The notes: generated by a model from the sequence alone, not told the origin. Numbered from the stretch's first letter, positions 1 through 9,157 are shown. The stretch: 64,000 nucleotides of DNA from Haliscomenobacter sp040401995 (GCA_040401995.1 JBBANM010000014.1:26862-90861); one strand, 5' to 3'. Program-made: numbers and translations.

Positions 1-2
1 TC

Positions 3-1406
3 CGGGAAATTTCCTACAAGATTTCTGCACTCAACAACACCTTATACAAAATCATGGATCTGAATCGATTAGCGATAACTCGTAAAAATCGATTGGCAAA
101 AGAAACAGCTCAACAGGCTATTTTTCTTACCGCTGTTATTACCAGCATCTGTTTTTTATTGGCTTTTAGTTTTGTGTTCAATTTTCCAAGCTATGTGGCC
201 AATCCGATTTTGGAGATGACCGAAAGCATCAAAAAAATTGCCCATAAAGATTACAATCAACAACTTAGGTTCAACACGGGCGATGAATTTGAAGAACTCG
301 CTGATGCTTTTAATTTAATGACCCAGCAGCTCAATGAATACGAAAACAGTAATTTAGCGCAGATCATTTTTGAAAAACAACGCACCGAAACCATCATCAA
401 CAACATGAAAGATCCCCTGATTGGTTTGGACGAAAATAACACCATCCTTTTTGTCAACAACGGGGGCATGGAAGTATTGGGGCAAGAAAAAGACAAGCTG
501 GTTGGAAGATATGCGCCTGACGTTGCCCTCAACAACGATTTGCTCCGAACCTTATTAACCCAAAATACCGATCTAAAACCCCTGAAAATTTATGCCAACA
601 AAAGAGAAAGTTATTTCAAAAAAGAAGTCTTGGAGATCAAATCCAATGAGCAATCCATCGGTCAAGTGATCGTGTTACGCGACATTACCGATTTCCAGGA
701 GCGTGATTTGGCAAAAACCAATTTCATCGCCACCATTTCCCATGAGCTCAAAACACCTATAGCCGCCATAAAAATGAGTTTAAAGCTACTGGAAAATGAA
801 GGCGTTGGAAAACTCAACGAAGAACAACAAAAACTGATCGGCCAAATAAAAGAAGACAGTCAACGGCTTTTAAAAATTACGGGCGAGTTGTTGGATCTTT
901 CCCAGGTTGAATCTGGAAATCTTCAATTAAAATTAGCAGCTGTCAATCCTAAGTTGATTGTGGATTATGCCATTCATACCTTACAATTCCAGGCTGAACA
1001 AAAAGAGGTCGTTTTAGAAGCAAAAATCGATAGTGATCTCCCCGATGTTTACGCCGATTTCGAAAAAACCACTTGGGTCTTGATTAATTTATTGTCGAAT
1101 GCCATCCGCTACAGTCCAGTAGATGCTAAAGTCATCATTTGCGCTAAAGACTTTGATGATAAGTTGCTCTTTTCGGTAAAAGATCTTGGCAGCGGAATTG
1201 CGAAAGCCCATCAGGAAAAGATTTTCGAAAAATTTTATCAGGCGCCACATGTAGGCTCGAACAATAGTGGTGGCGTAGGACTCGGGCTAGCCATTTCAAA
1301 AGAGTTTATCAATGCTCAAGGTGGAAAAATTTGGGTAGAAAGTGTGGAGAATGAAGGCGCTACTTTTTGGTTTTCTTTGAAAAAAATTGAGCCAAAGTTG
1401 GTTTAG
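3..1406 (+). CDS. Membrane sensor histidine kinase (5' end outside window)
   Basis: Autophosphorylating sensor kinase of a two-component system, probably KinB/NtrY-like. The frame is open to the left edge, so the sensor N-terminus is missing; an internal ATG lies at 54. Seen in order: one membrane segment rich in I, L, F, V and A (about residues 22-46 from that ATG), a HAMP linker (about 47-100), a PAS domain (about 110-215), a HisKA H-box ISHELKTP (phospho-acceptor His) and a HATPase domain with the boxes DLGSGI and GLGLAI. No partner response regulator lies downstream, so it may be upstream of the window. Domain identity is certain; the signal sensed is unknown. A 163-bp palindromic repeat begins 3 bp after the stop codon. 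Confidence 0.93.
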   Translation, partial: REISYKISALNNTLYKIMDLNRLAITRKNRLAKETAQQAIFLTAVITSICFLLAFSFVFNFPSYVANPILEMTESIKKIAHKDYNQQLRFNTGDEFEELADAFNLMTQQLNEYENSNLAQIIFEKQRTETIINNMKDPLIGLDENNTILFVNNGGMEVLGQEKDKLVGRYAPDVALNNDLLRTLLTQNTDLKPLKIYANKRESYFKKEVLEIKSNEQSIGQVIVLRDITDFQERDLAKTNFIATISHELKTPIAAIKMSLKLLENEGVGKLNEEQQKLIGQIKEDSQRLLKITGELLDLSQVESGNLQLKLAAVNPKLIVDYAIHTLQFQAEQKEVVLEAKIDSDLPDVYADFEKTTWVLINLLSNAIRYSPVDAKVIICAKDFDDKLLFSVKDLGSGIAKAHQEKIFEKFYQAPHVGSNNSGGVGLGLAISKEFINAQGGKIWVESVENEGATFWFSLKKIEPKLV

Positions 1407-1409
1407 TCT

Positions 1410-1571
1410 TTAGGAACGGTTAAACAATAAGTACTCTCTCTTGCCTTGCTCTTTCACCGCCACTCTTCCTATCTTTTTCGTTACAATGCCCCAGATTGCG
1501 CTTCAAAAGATAGTTGATTGGCAGCAAAATAGCGGCGGCTATAATGGCACTTTATTATTGACCCGTTCCTG
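1410..1571 (+). repeat. 163-bp palindromic repeat, copy R1
   Basis: Left end TTAGGAACGGTTAAACAATA and right end ACCCGTTCCT are inverted and near-identical to copies at 35344, 46942 and 47865. Inner stems are kept (CTATCTTTTT against AAAAGATAG, and CCGCC against GGCGG). It begins 3 bp after the stop of the histidine kinase. It encodes no protein. Together with unassigned AT-rich sequence to 1760 it fills the gap before the next gene. Confidence 0.85.
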
Positions 1572-1760
1572 AAAACCAGCTTTCTGAAAAAGAAGTAGTC
1601 GTATTCTATTTTGCGATAAGAGCTTTTGAATGGCAAAAACTTTTGTCAGGGCTGAAGCAAATTAAAAATAATTTAAACACAAAAAATTTAATCTTTAATT
1701 AACACAAACAATTTTTTTATTCCTTAACTTGTAGTCATTATTCATCTTAAATCCAAAAAA

Positions 1761-2117
1761 ATGACTACTGCCGAAATCGCCAACCGTTTGGTTGAATTGT
1801 GCTCAAGCAACCAAAACCGCCAAGCTTACGAAGAGCTTTTTGCTCCAGACGCTGTCAGTGTTGATTCCATTGCTCACACTCAAGGGCGCACTACTGAAGG
1901 TCTTACAAATCTTTTGGCCAACAATGATCATTTCCAGAGTGGAATTGAAGCTGTTCACGGCGGCCATGTTTCTCCACCGCTGGTTGCTGGAAATTTCTTT
2001 ACCGTTGCGATGGGGCTTGACGTTACCATGAAAGATGGCAATCGCATGAACATGGAAGAAGTGGTCGTTTACGAAGTGAAGGATGGCAAAATTGTAAAAG
2101 AGCAGTTTTTCTACTAG
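1761..2117 (+). CDS. SnoaL-like / NTF2-fold protein
   Basis: A 118-residue cytosolic protein of the SnoaL-like (NTF2 cone) superfamily. It has an N-terminal helix (TTAEIANRLVELC), then the typical ELFAPDAVSVDS segment, and ends on the curved-sheet pattern EEVVVYEVKDGKIVKEQFFY. Length is normal for single-domain members. The fold usually binds small hydrophobic ligands; no catalytic residues can be assigned here. The gene stands alone. Upstream the sequence is AT-rich, with TTAACTTG a weak -7-like box about 40 bp before the ATG. The family call is good; function is unknown. Confidence 0.8.
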   Translation: MTTAEIANRLVELCSSNQNRQAYEELFAPDAVSVDSIAHTQGRTTEGLTNLLANNDHFQSGIEAVHGGHVSPPLVAGNFFTVAMGLDVTMKDGNRMNMEEVVVYEVKDGKIVKEQFFY

Positions 2118-2160
2118 GATTGTAGGATCGACATTTAGGAACGGGTGCAAGGGGTTTCCG

Positions 2161-2408
2161 TTATAATCCTGTCACCCCTTCGGGGTTGAAATTCATCTAC
2201 ACGCCATTTTCTATAATCATGTCACCCCTTCGGGGTTTAAAACTGTGGTAAATTTAGACCTAATCGGCTCAGCCTTCAGGTGCGGAGCATGATATTTAGG
2301 AAAAAAGCACCCAAAATAACCCCGAAGGGGTGACATGATTATAGATTTTAGGATTTTCCACCATGCCAACCCCGAAGGGGTGACATGATTATAATAACAT
2401 GATTATAA
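2161..2408. repeat. REP/BIME-like array of four CCCCTTCGGGG palindromes
   Basis: Four copies of a short hairpin unit with a conserved head (TATAATCATGTCA) and palindrome CCCCTTCGGGG. Two are on the + strand (hairpins near 2171 and 2221) and two are inverted (near 2318 and 2368), followed by one further tail sequence at about 2399. This head-plus-hairpin design in inverted pairs is the classical substrate of REP-associated tyrosine transposases, and such a gene starts to overlap the array's right edge. The rest of the 2118-2402 gap includes a lone right end of the 163-bp repeat (TTAGGAACGGGTG, near 2135). Confidence 0.85.
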
Positions 2409-2867
2409 ATCAATCCAATCAAAAAGGTATTTTTCTTCGAAGGGAACCTCAAACTTATCTAAAAAATCCAAATATTCTTCCCTGAAGGTTTTTTTGGCAT
2501 GATGCTCCTCCTGATTGAGTATATAGTTGTAAACTTGATCTATTTGAGAGTGGGAATACGAAAAAGCACCATAACCCTCCTGCCAAGAGAATTTCCCTTT
2601 GACCAAATTACGATCATTGATAAAATTGCTAGAATTGTTTTTGACATCCCTTATCAAATCCGAAATACTAGAGGATGGCCGCAATCCAATGAATAAATGA
2701 ACATGATCTTCAACCCCGTTGACAATAATCGGTTTATGATTTTTTGCTTTGATGATACCTGATATGTATTTAAAAACCTCATTTCTCCAAGGTTTTTGCA
2801 ACACGCATTCCCTTCCTTTAACCGAAAACACAACTTGGATGTATACCTGTGAAAAAGTACCTGCCAT
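2403..2867 (-). CDS. REP-associated tyrosine transposase (IS200/Y1 family, RAYT-like)
   Basis: HUH-superfamily single-strand DNA transposase, 154 residues. The HUH motif is H55-V-H57 in GVEDHVHLFIG. The catalytic tyrosine is Y115 in YILNQ, giving the Y-x3-Q arrangement with Q119. WQEGYGAFSYS and the NQEEHH tail are typical of the family. No second gene (TnpB) is present, and the REP array lies immediately 3' of it, so this is a domesticated RAYT more likely than a mobile IS200. It starts only 4 bp after the stop of the XRE-cupin gene on the same strand, so it is probably co-transcribed with it. All motifs are intact, so it could be active. Confidence 0.9.
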   Translation of the reverse strand: MAGTFSQVYIQVVFSVKGRECVLQKPWRNEVFKYISGIIKAKNHKPIIVNGVEDHVHLFIGLRPSSSISDLIRDVKNNSSNFINDRNLVKGKFSWQEGYGAFSYSHSQIDQVYNYILNQEEHHAKKTFREEYLDFLDKFEVPFEEKYLFDWIDL

Positions 2868-2871
2868 CTGT

Positions 2872-3453
2872 CTACCGCTGTTTTCTCAACAAATAAACTT
2901 TGAACAACACTGCAATCTCTTGCGTCGTATTATGCAAAGAATGCGGAATACTTCCGTCAAAATACAGCGTATCTCCAGTTGACAAGTTTAATTTTTCCGA
3001 TCCCAGCCCATATTGAATTTTCCCGCTAATTACGTGTAGCAACTCCATGCTGTCATTCGTAAGCGGTTTGCGATAAGTTTGAGGCGGTATAGAAACAATG
3101 CAAGTTTGCAACGTAACATCACCAATAGCAGAATTCAATAGGTTTTCATAAAGTACCCCTACGGAATCTTCACGCTCTTCTATCTCTCCGCTGCCACTAG
3201 GGATATAAAAATAATCCGTTTCGGGGCGATTGTCTACTTGCTCCACCAAATCCGCCAAGGTGACGCCCAAGGACAAAGAAATTTTATGCAAAACCGGTAA
3301 GGAAGGCAAGGTGCGGAAGTTTTCAATTCGGGATAACAATCCAGCAGTGATTTCGCTTTTTTCGGCGACTTCCTGAAGATTCATCCCGCGCTCCTTCCGG
3401 ATCTGGCGAATTTTTTTTCCAACTTTTCCTAATTCAACACTTCTCATCATCAT
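2872..3453 (-). CDS. XRE-family regulator with C-terminal cupin domain
   Basis: A 193-residue DNA-binding regulator. An HTH_3 domain occupies about residues 10-70 (GKKIRQIRKERGMNLQEVAE; recognition helix near ITAGLLSRIENF). A cupin_2 beta-barrel follows (about 105-190, with the pattern LSTGDTLYFDGSIPHSLHNT). Regulators of this design often control amine, amino-acid or small-molecule pathways and sense ligand through the cupin. Three ATG codons in a row mark the start (3445-3453). It lies 26 bp downstream of the porin gene and 4 bp upstream of the RAYT gene, all on the minus strand. Its target cannot be told from the window. Confidence 0.9.
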   Translation of the reverse strand: MMMRSVELGKVGKKIRQIRKERGMNLQEVAEKSEITAGLLSRIENFRTLPSLPVLHKISLSLGVTLADLVEQVDNRPETDYFYIPSGSGEIEEREDSVGVLYENLLNSAIGDVTLQTCIVSIPPQTYRKPLTNDSMELLHVISGKIQYGLGSEKLNLSTGDTLYFDGSIPHSLHNTTQEIAVLFKVYLLRKQR

Positions 3454-3479
3454 GATTTGACATCAGGTTACCCAAGGCC

Positions 3480-5570
3480 TCAATCCGAAAACCGCCACTG
3501 GAATCCAAATCGAAACCCTGAAGACGGAGGTAATGGGTAATAAGCAGTTTGTGCAAAATATTGCTTGGGAATAAATAGCCTTCCCATGTTTTCGAATTTA
3601 AAAAAAGCGCGAAACTTAGTAATCCGAAAACTGGCAAAAAGATCCACCCCGGGATACAAGTTTACAATTCTTTGGTCATTGAGCCTAAATTGCCCCGTCA
3701 ACGGAAAATAAGTATTGGCATAGTACCCCGTTTGGTAGCGCAAATCTACACCCACCCAAGTTTCCAACACTTTGAAAAGTTTTCCAGCAAAGTATAAGCT
3801 GTGCTTTCCAAAAATCTGCGGAACCCGCAACACGCTCTGCGAACTCGTTTGAAAAGCAGCTTGATTATCTAGATGCAGTTTCCAAACGACGAAGTCTTTA
3901 CGCACAAAAGCTTGCAAAACACTTACTGGTACGCCCGACTGCCGGAATACCGAACTGGTGTCGGCGTAAATATAGTTATTCAATAAGGTAATACCAGCGC
4001 CAACCTCTACCAAAAACCTAGGAATTTCAATACTCCCTCGAAAACTGGTTTCCAAGGTTTTGCGAAAGTTATTCTTCCATACCGACTGCTGGCTCACCAA
4101 AAACTCCTTCTGAAGCAAAGTAGGGCTGTACAGTTGGTTCAACCCGGTGGCGTGCAAAAAAGCAAATTTCCCGATGGCCACTTGAAGATCACCAGTAAGC
4201 TGATAATCGCCGATGTTGCCTAATATGGCCAATTGAGCCCCAGTCCGCAACTGCAAACCTTGACTTGGGGTAATATTAAGTTTCCCCGTCAAAAACAATT
4301 CATTCAGAATAGAATCTTTAGGCTCTTGATTGATGCTATGAATGGCATGGGTGATCCCCAACTCCAATCTGCTTTTTTCCTTGCCTACCAGCTCTTGGGA
4401 ATTGCTTTTACCCCGAAACGTAATGAGTCGAAAGGAGTTCTCGATTTTTTGATGCTGAATAAAATTTCGAACCCCGCGTATATCCTTTAAAAAATTACCA
4501 TAATATCGCAAAGTATAAGGCTCCGAAGTGGAACTATACGTATCAGAATAGCGATAAAAATTGTTCTGCAACGAGATGCTATGGGCTATTTGAAAGATTT
4601 GCCGGTTTTTTCGACTCGTATCAATGCCCAAAGAATCTACCTTCCCAAATTGTAGATACTGCGTGTACAATAACTCCTGATGCTGATGCCTAGTGCGCGC
4701 GCCACTGAGATATACATCCGCTTGACTGGCTGCAGAAAATTGATCTGTCGGAATCGTATCTCTCACCAAGCCCCCATTGTCGAAGGAATTGATGCGGTTA
4801 TTCACAAATGTCAAAAAACTAGTGTAGTGCCCGCGTTTACTTTTGAACCAAAATCCAATGCTAAAAGAAGTATTCCGAGCCCGTTGATCGGGAAAAAGCG
4901 TCAAGGCGCCATTCATGTTGATGCGCCGATAATCCAAAGACACGTTCAAACCCCGACCAAAGTTCCGACTAAACTGAACGGCAACACCGCTGTTGTTCTG
5001 TTCGCCGGCCTGAAAAAAACCAACATTAAGAAATGGTTTATTTACCTCATAATAAGGCATTTGACTGGCTGGCGAATAATACAAATTGTACTGATTCAAA
5101 CCCACGCTGAACCCCCTTCTCAAGGTAGGTTCATAGACAATGGGCTCTGCCGCCGAACCAGCAATACCCAAACTCCGGTAATCCCAAGTGCGACTACGTG
5201 CGGGGTCAAATTGATGAAAAAAACGATTCAGCACCGTATCCTTACTCGGATAAGACCGAAATGGATCGGCAGCATATCGGTAATTGACTTTAAAGGTGTC
5301 TATGAGTTGATCTCGCTGCGACGAATCGATCTGAAATTGGCTGCCGCCATTACGTGAGCCGGAGCCAAACCCCGATCCAGGAAATTGTGCAAAAACCAAT
5401 TGAGCCCAGCCAAAAAAAAGCACAGATAATATAACCTTTAGTTTGACGCAAAAAATTACTTCCCGATTTTTTGAGCGGCTTTTGAATAGGAAGCTCACTT
5501 GAAATGAACCGTTCGGCTTCCTATTCAAAAGCCAAAATCGGGAAGTTAATTTTTCTGCGTTGCTTAGCAT
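3480..5570 (-). CDS. Putative beta-barrel porin (Bacteroidota Porin_10-like)
   Basis: A large outer-membrane beta-barrel candidate of 696 residues in this reading. A hydrophobic signal stretch (KLKVILSVLFFGWAQLVFAQ) is followed by a serine/glycine-rich segment and a body of alternating aromatic and polar strands with repeated LRYYG- and YLQFG-type patterns, ending in a strand with terminal aromatics (FRFGFQWRFSD), as expected for insertion by BAM. The first 40 or so residues are doubtful: they are encoded inside a long inverted repeat (5453-5552), and the signal peptide only begins after it. A GTG within the repeat could be the true start. It lies 21 bp after fabI on the same strand. Substrate is unknown. 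Confidence 0.72.
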   Translation of the reverse strand: MLSNAEKLTSRFWLLNRKPNGSFQVSFLFKSRSKNREVIFCVKLKVILSVLFFGWAQLVFAQFPGSGFGSGSRNGGSQFQIDSSQRDQLIDTFKVNYRYAADPFRSYPSKDTVLNRFFHQFDPARSRTWDYRSLGIAGSAAEPIVYEPTLRRGFSVGLNQYNLYYSPASQMPYYEVNKPFLNVGFFQAGEQNNSGVAVQFSRNFGRGLNVSLDYRRINMNGALTLFPDQRARNTSFSIGFWFKSKRGHYTSFLTFVNNRINSFDNGGLVRDTIPTDQFSAASQADVYLSGARTRHQHQELLYTQYLQFGKVDSLGIDTSRKNRQIFQIAHSISLQNNFYRYSDTYSSTSEPYTLRYYGNFLKDIRGVRNFIQHQKIENSFRLITFRGKSNSQELVGKEKSRLELGITHAIHSINQEPKDSILNELFLTGKLNITPSQGLQLRTGAQLAILGNIGDYQLTGDLQVAIGKFAFLHATGLNQLYSPTLLQKEFLVSQQSVWKNNFRKTLETSFRGSIEIPRFLVEVGAGITLLNNYIYADTSSVFRQSGVPVSVLQAFVRKDFVVWKLHLDNQAAFQTSSQSVLRVPQIFGKHSLYFAGKLFKVLETWVGVDLRYQTGYYANTYFPLTGQFRLNDQRIVNLYPGVDLFASFRITKFRAFFKFENMGRLFIPKQYFAQTAYYPLPPSSGFRFGFQWRFSD
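5453..5552. repeat. Long inverted repeat at the 5' end of the porin gene
   Basis: Two arms of about 45 bp, containing CTTCCCGATTTT and GGCTTTTGAATAGGAAG, face each other across about 25 bp; one arm carries a few extra bases. On the minus strand the hairpin is followed by TAATTTTTT, so it could stop or attenuate transcription coming from fabI. It overlaps the predicted N-terminal codons of the porin gene and makes its start uncertain. Confidence 0.75.
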
Positions 5571-5591
5571 CGGATGATCTTAGAACAGTTT

Positions 5592-6395
5592 TTAGAGATT
5601 TAAAACTGCCGGACTCATGCCCATGTTCGAGAAACCGCCATCATGGTAAAGGTTCTGCATGGTCACCATCCGTGTAAAATCTGAAAACATCAGTACACAG
5701 TAATCAGCACAAGCATCGGCTGATGCATTGCCCAAGGGTGACATTTTATCGGCATATTCAAAAAATTCATCAAATCCTTTTACACCAGAACCTGCAGTAG
5801 TGCGGGTTGGAGATTGAGATATAGTATTGACTCTCACATTATTACGCTCACCAAAATGATAACCAAAGCTGCGAGCAAATGACTCCAATAATGCCTTGGA
5901 TTCTGCCATCTCGCTATAATCTGGGAATGTGCGTTGGGCGGCAATGTAAGTCAATCCTAAAATTGAACCCCAATCGTTCATTCCATCCAATTTCCAGAGG
6001 GTTTGCATCATTTTGTGGAAAGAAATGGCCGATACATCAAAGGTTTTGGCCATCCACTCGTAGTTCAAATCGGTATATTCCTTTTTTTTGCGCACGTTTA
6101 CCGACATTCCAATTGAATGCAGTACAAAATCGAGTTTACCACCCAACACATCCATCGACTTAGCAAACAAGTTTTCTAGGTCGTTCATATCTGTTGCATC
6201 AGCAGGAATGATTTCCGCGCCCGTTTGATCAGACAGTTTTTGGATCTCTCCGAATCGCATTGCTACCGGGGCGTTGGTCAAGGTGATCTTTGCACCTTCA
6301 GCTACACAGCGCTCGGCAATTTTCCAAGCAATTGAATTTTCATCAAGCGCTCCAGAGATGACGCCACGTTTACCAAGAAGTAAGTTATTGGCCAT
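5592..6395 (-). CDS. fabI: Enoyl-[acyl-carrier-protein] reductase (NADH), FabI
   Basis: Last reductive step of each fatty-acid elongation cycle: reduces trans-2-enoyl-ACP with NADH. A short-chain dehydrogenase-like fold with N-terminal LGKRGVISGALDENSIAW (nucleotide site) and the active-site pair Y-x6-K in FPDYSEMAESKALLES. The SQSPTRTTAGSG loop is typical of FabI. The start at 6395 gives 267 residues, the normal length; an in-frame ATG at 6464 would add 23 atypical residues. It is followed on the same strand by the porin gene. A chromosomal housekeeping gene. Confidence 0.95.
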   Translation of the reverse strand: MANNLLLGKRGVISGALDENSIAWKIAERCVAEGAKITLTNAPVAMRFGEIQKLSDQTGAEIIPADATDMNDLENLFAKSMDVLGGKLDFVLHSIGMSVNVRKKKEYTDLNYEWMAKTFDVSAISFHKMMQTLWKLDGMNDWGSILGLTYIAAQRTFPDYSEMAESKALLESFARSFGYHFGERNNVRVNTISQSPTRTTAGSGVKGFDEFFEYADKMSPLGNASADACADYCVLMFSDFTRMVTMQNLYHDGGFSNMGMSPAVLNL

Positions 6396-6521
6396 TGTTA
6401 ATGGATTTTTTTCGTTGTTTGGACTGTTTGCGATTACCGAAAACTTGCGATCAAACCCGTTCATCGCAAATAATCTTCTGTTTCGATTGGCAAAAGTAAT
6501 AAAAAGCTGTGGGTTGAACCC

Positions 6522-6566
6522 TTAGGAATGGTTAAACAATAAAGTACCACTTTTTCATTATTCAGG
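6522..6566 (+). repeat. Truncated copy R2 of the 163-bp palindromic repeat
   Basis: Only the left end remains (TTAGGAATGGTTAAACAATA then AAGTACCACTTT), joined to a TCATTATTCA-like right-end fragment. The central part is missing. It sits in the gap between recN and fabI, 5' of fabI. Confidence 0.65.
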
Positions 6567-6673
6567 TGGAAGTTAGATTTCATCCGTGTGGTAGCTTAAG
6601 CTCAAGTACTGGAAGTTTAGATTTTTCCAACCGTTTTCCTCACATCATTTCCCAATTCATGATTAAAAAAAGT

Positions 6674-8332
6674 TTACTTCATGGCCAGCAATTCCCGAGC
6701 ATTTTCCAATGCTGAATCGCTGGGCGGATTTTGGCTCAGCATGGTGGCAATGGCCCTTACGCGCTCATCAGCATTCAGTAAGCGGACATTGGTCAGCGTC
6801 CGTTCTTCCGTCTCTTTTTTGTAAACAAAGTAGTGGCGATCTGCTTTGGAGGCAACCTGAGGCGAGTGGGTGATGGTAACCACCTGGTGCTCGTTCGATA
6901 ACTTGCGTAAGATTGTTCCCATTTTCAAGGCAACATCGCCAGAAATACCACTGTCTATTTCGTCAAAAATCAAGGTTGGCAACGGAATAGCGCTCGCTAC
7001 CAACGACTTGGTTACCAGAGCCAAACGTGAAAGTTCACCACCAGAAGCTACGTCTTTGATCGTTTGTAAGCGCCCGCCCTTATTGGCTGAAAAAAGAAAA
7101 TTTATTTCATCTCTCCCGGTAATGTCCAGCTCGGGCAAAGTGCGGCATTGAATCTGAATTTGCGCATTAGGCATCGCCAGTTGTCCCAGCATTTCCACGA
7201 TTTTTTCTTCAAAAGTTGGAATAACCGCCCGGCGTCGTTCGCTTAGATCTTCCGCCATTTGGCGCAAAGAAGTGTCTTGTTCGGCAATTTCTTGCTCCAA
7301 TCGTGCCATTTCATTGCTCAAGTCGCCATATCCGCCCAAAGTTTTTTCCAATGTTGCCTGAACCTCCAGCAGCTCTTTTATGGTGGCTACGGTATGTTTT
7401 TTTTGCAAACGATAGATCAAATCCAAACGCAACTGTACCTCGCTGATTCTTTCGGGATCAAATTCAGTTTGATCGGCAACTTTTTCAAAATCATTACCCA
7501 ATTCACGGATTTCCAAAAGAATACTGGAAAACCGTTCATAAAAACTGCCTAGCGTTGAATCATACTTGCTCACTTGGTTCAAGGCTACATTTAAATCGTG
7601 CAATTGAGTGGCGATGGAATGTTCGCTTTCGGTAAGCAGTTGAAATCCGCCGCCTAGTACCCGTTTGATGTCTTCGGCATGCGTTAAACGCGAAAGTTCT
7701 TCTTCCAGTTTTTCCTGCTCACCAGCGTTAAGACTAGCTTTGCTGAGTTCTTCCAACTGGAATTGGATAAAGTCTATTTCTTTGGCCGATTGCTCGCTGC
7801 GCTGTCGAAGGGCGCTCAATTCCCGGCGATTAGCTTGAAAGCTGCGAAAAATAGTTTTATAAGTATTCAGTTGGCTCTTATTACCTGCCAGCGCATCGAT
7901 CATTTTGAGCTGAAAAGACAAGCTATGGATGTCGAGAGTATCAAATTGTTGATGCAAATCCACCAGTTCTTGACACAATTCCTGCATCTGCTTCAGATTT
8001 ACAGGTGTGTCATTGATGAAGGCACGCGATTTACCACTGGGTGTCAGTTCTCTGCGCAGCACTACTTCATCTTCATAATCCATATCGTTATCCTCAAAAA
8101 ATTCACGGACGTAATAGTTGCGTACATCGAAATGCGCTTCGATGACGCATTTTTCATTTTCGTTGTACAAAGATTTGGTATCTGCCCGATTGCCCATGAT
8201 CAGCCCCAAGGCGCCCAATAAAATGGACTTACCGGCGCCCGTTTCACCCGTAATGATGGTCAAACCATTGGCAAAATCCATGTCCAAAGCCTCAATAATC
8301 GCATAATTCCGAATGTGCAAACTCTTCATCAT
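6674..8332 (-). CDS. recN: DNA repair ATPase RecN
   Basis: An SMC-like ATPase that acts at double-strand breaks in recombinational repair. Walker A is GETGAGKS (residues 29-36). A long coiled-coil arm follows (about 155-370), then the ABC signature region (SGGELSRLAL) and Walker B (LIFDEIDSG) with the H-loop ITHSPQVASKAD. The length of 552 residues is normal. Two Met codons in a row mark the start. It is a stand-alone gene; the sequence shows no LexA box I could recognise. All motifs are intact. Confidence 0.96.
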   Translation of the reverse strand: MMKSLHIRNYAIIEALDMDFANGLTIITGETGAGKSILLGALGLIMGNRADTKSLYNENEKCVIEAHFDVRNYYVREFFEDNDMDYEDEVVLRRELTPSGKSRAFINDTPVNLKQMQELCQELVDLHQQFDTLDIHSLSFQLKMIDALAGNKSQLNTYKTIFRSFQANRRELSALRQRSEQSAKEIDFIQFQLEELSKASLNAGEQEKLEEELSRLTHAEDIKRVLGGGFQLLTESEHSIATQLHDLNVALNQVSKYDSTLGSFYERFSSILLEIRELGNDFEKVADQTEFDPERISEVQLRLDLIYRLQKKHTVATIKELLEVQATLEKTLGGYGDLSNEMARLEQEIAEQDTSLRQMAEDLSERRRAVIPTFEEKIVEMLGQLAMPNAQIQIQCRTLPELDITGRDEINFLFSANKGGRLQTIKDVASGGELSRLALVTKSLVASAIPLPTLIFDEIDSGISGDVALKMGTILRKLSNEHQVVTITHSPQVASKADRHYFVYKKETEERTLTNVRLLNADERVRAIATMLSQNPPSDSALENARELLAMK

Positions 8333-8562
8333 AAGCCTAAGTGTAATAAGTGGCGTAAAAATAACGGTTTTGAACTCAACAAAAGCTTCGATTTTTAGTC
8401 TATTCTAAAAATTCTCCAATGAGTTCATCTGATTTTTTTAAAAGCATTATTTTTACCCTGTAAAAGTTGGAATTTAAGTTATGCTGGACTGCTTGCACAA
8501 CATTCCCTTTGATTTTTCATTCAAAGATAAGAAAACCTTAAAAAACGAAAATTCACTTTCTC

Positions 8563-9051
8563 ATGAGAAAACGCTTACTCGCCATTCTTTTTGGAATGTC
8601 GATCTTGGCTTGCCAAAAAGATAAATCCGAGGTATGGCAACCGCTTGACCTCATGCCCAAAGTTCAGATTCCTATTACCTTAATGGCGCCGGATAGCACC
8701 GAAGTACGGTCGTTTAAAGTAGGCATGCTGAAAGATATTTCGGTAGTCAGCCTAGGGAAAGAAAAATTTTCCATCCAAATTTATGCTTCTCAGGCCAGTA
8801 CTTCCGACATCAACCAACTAAAAGCCAATCAGATTAAGGAAGTTAAAAGCAATCCGCAATTCGTGAAAATCATTCATGAAGATGCCAAAGGCTTTATCTA
8901 CGCCTGGAAATCCGATTCTGCGCTGCGTTTTAGTTTTCGGTATGTGTACCTACAAGGTGATCAGGAGGTGGTTTTCACGACTGGTTTGTCCGAAGGATTT
9001 ACATTATCAGAAGTGGAAAAAATGTACCAAGCGGTGAAACAGAAACAGTGA
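8563..9051 (+). CDS. Small predicted lipoprotein, unknown function
   Basis: 162 residues. A short signal peptide ends in a lipobox (SILAC, Cys17), so it is probably lipid-anchored in the cell envelope. The mature part is soluble, mixed alpha/beta, ending in a helix (SEVEKMYQAVKQKQ). I recognise no family. A bidirectional-looking hairpin terminator follows 40 bp after the stop. The start ATG is supported by the signal peptide beginning at it (MRKRLLAILFGM). Confidence 0.8.
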   Translation: MRKRLLAILFGMSILACQKDKSEVWQPLDLMPKVQIPITLMAPDSTEVRSFKVGMLKDISVVSLGKEKFSIQIYASQASTSDINQLKANQIKEVKSNPQFVKIIHEDAKGFIYAWKSDSALRFSFRYVYLQGDQEVVFTTGLSEGFTLSEVEKMYQAVKQKQ

Positions 9052-9087
9052 TTTGCAATGGATTGAAAAGCAATTTTTTAACCCAAA

Positions 9088-9133
9088 TAAAAAAGACTGA
9101 TGCCCGGTATTTTCCAGCGACATCAGTCTTTTT
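9088..9133. terminator. Bidirectional rho-independent terminator
   Basis: Arms AAAAAGACTGATG and CATCAGTCTTTTT enclose about 18 nt, with A- and T-runs on the two sides. It can end both the lipoprotein gene (+) and the tiny minus-strand ORF at 9158. Confidence 0.85.
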
Positions 9134-9157
9134 AATTTTTAACAAAAAGGGCTAAAC

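Noticed and set aside
2161..2408. CRISPR-like array
   Set aside because: Units are palindromic, occur in both orientations, have no uniform spacers, and no cas genes are near. A REP/BIME explains them.
5453..5552. Phase-variable invertible promoter at the porin gene
   Set aside because: The loop between the arms is only about 25 bp and holds no promoter; no invertase gene is near.
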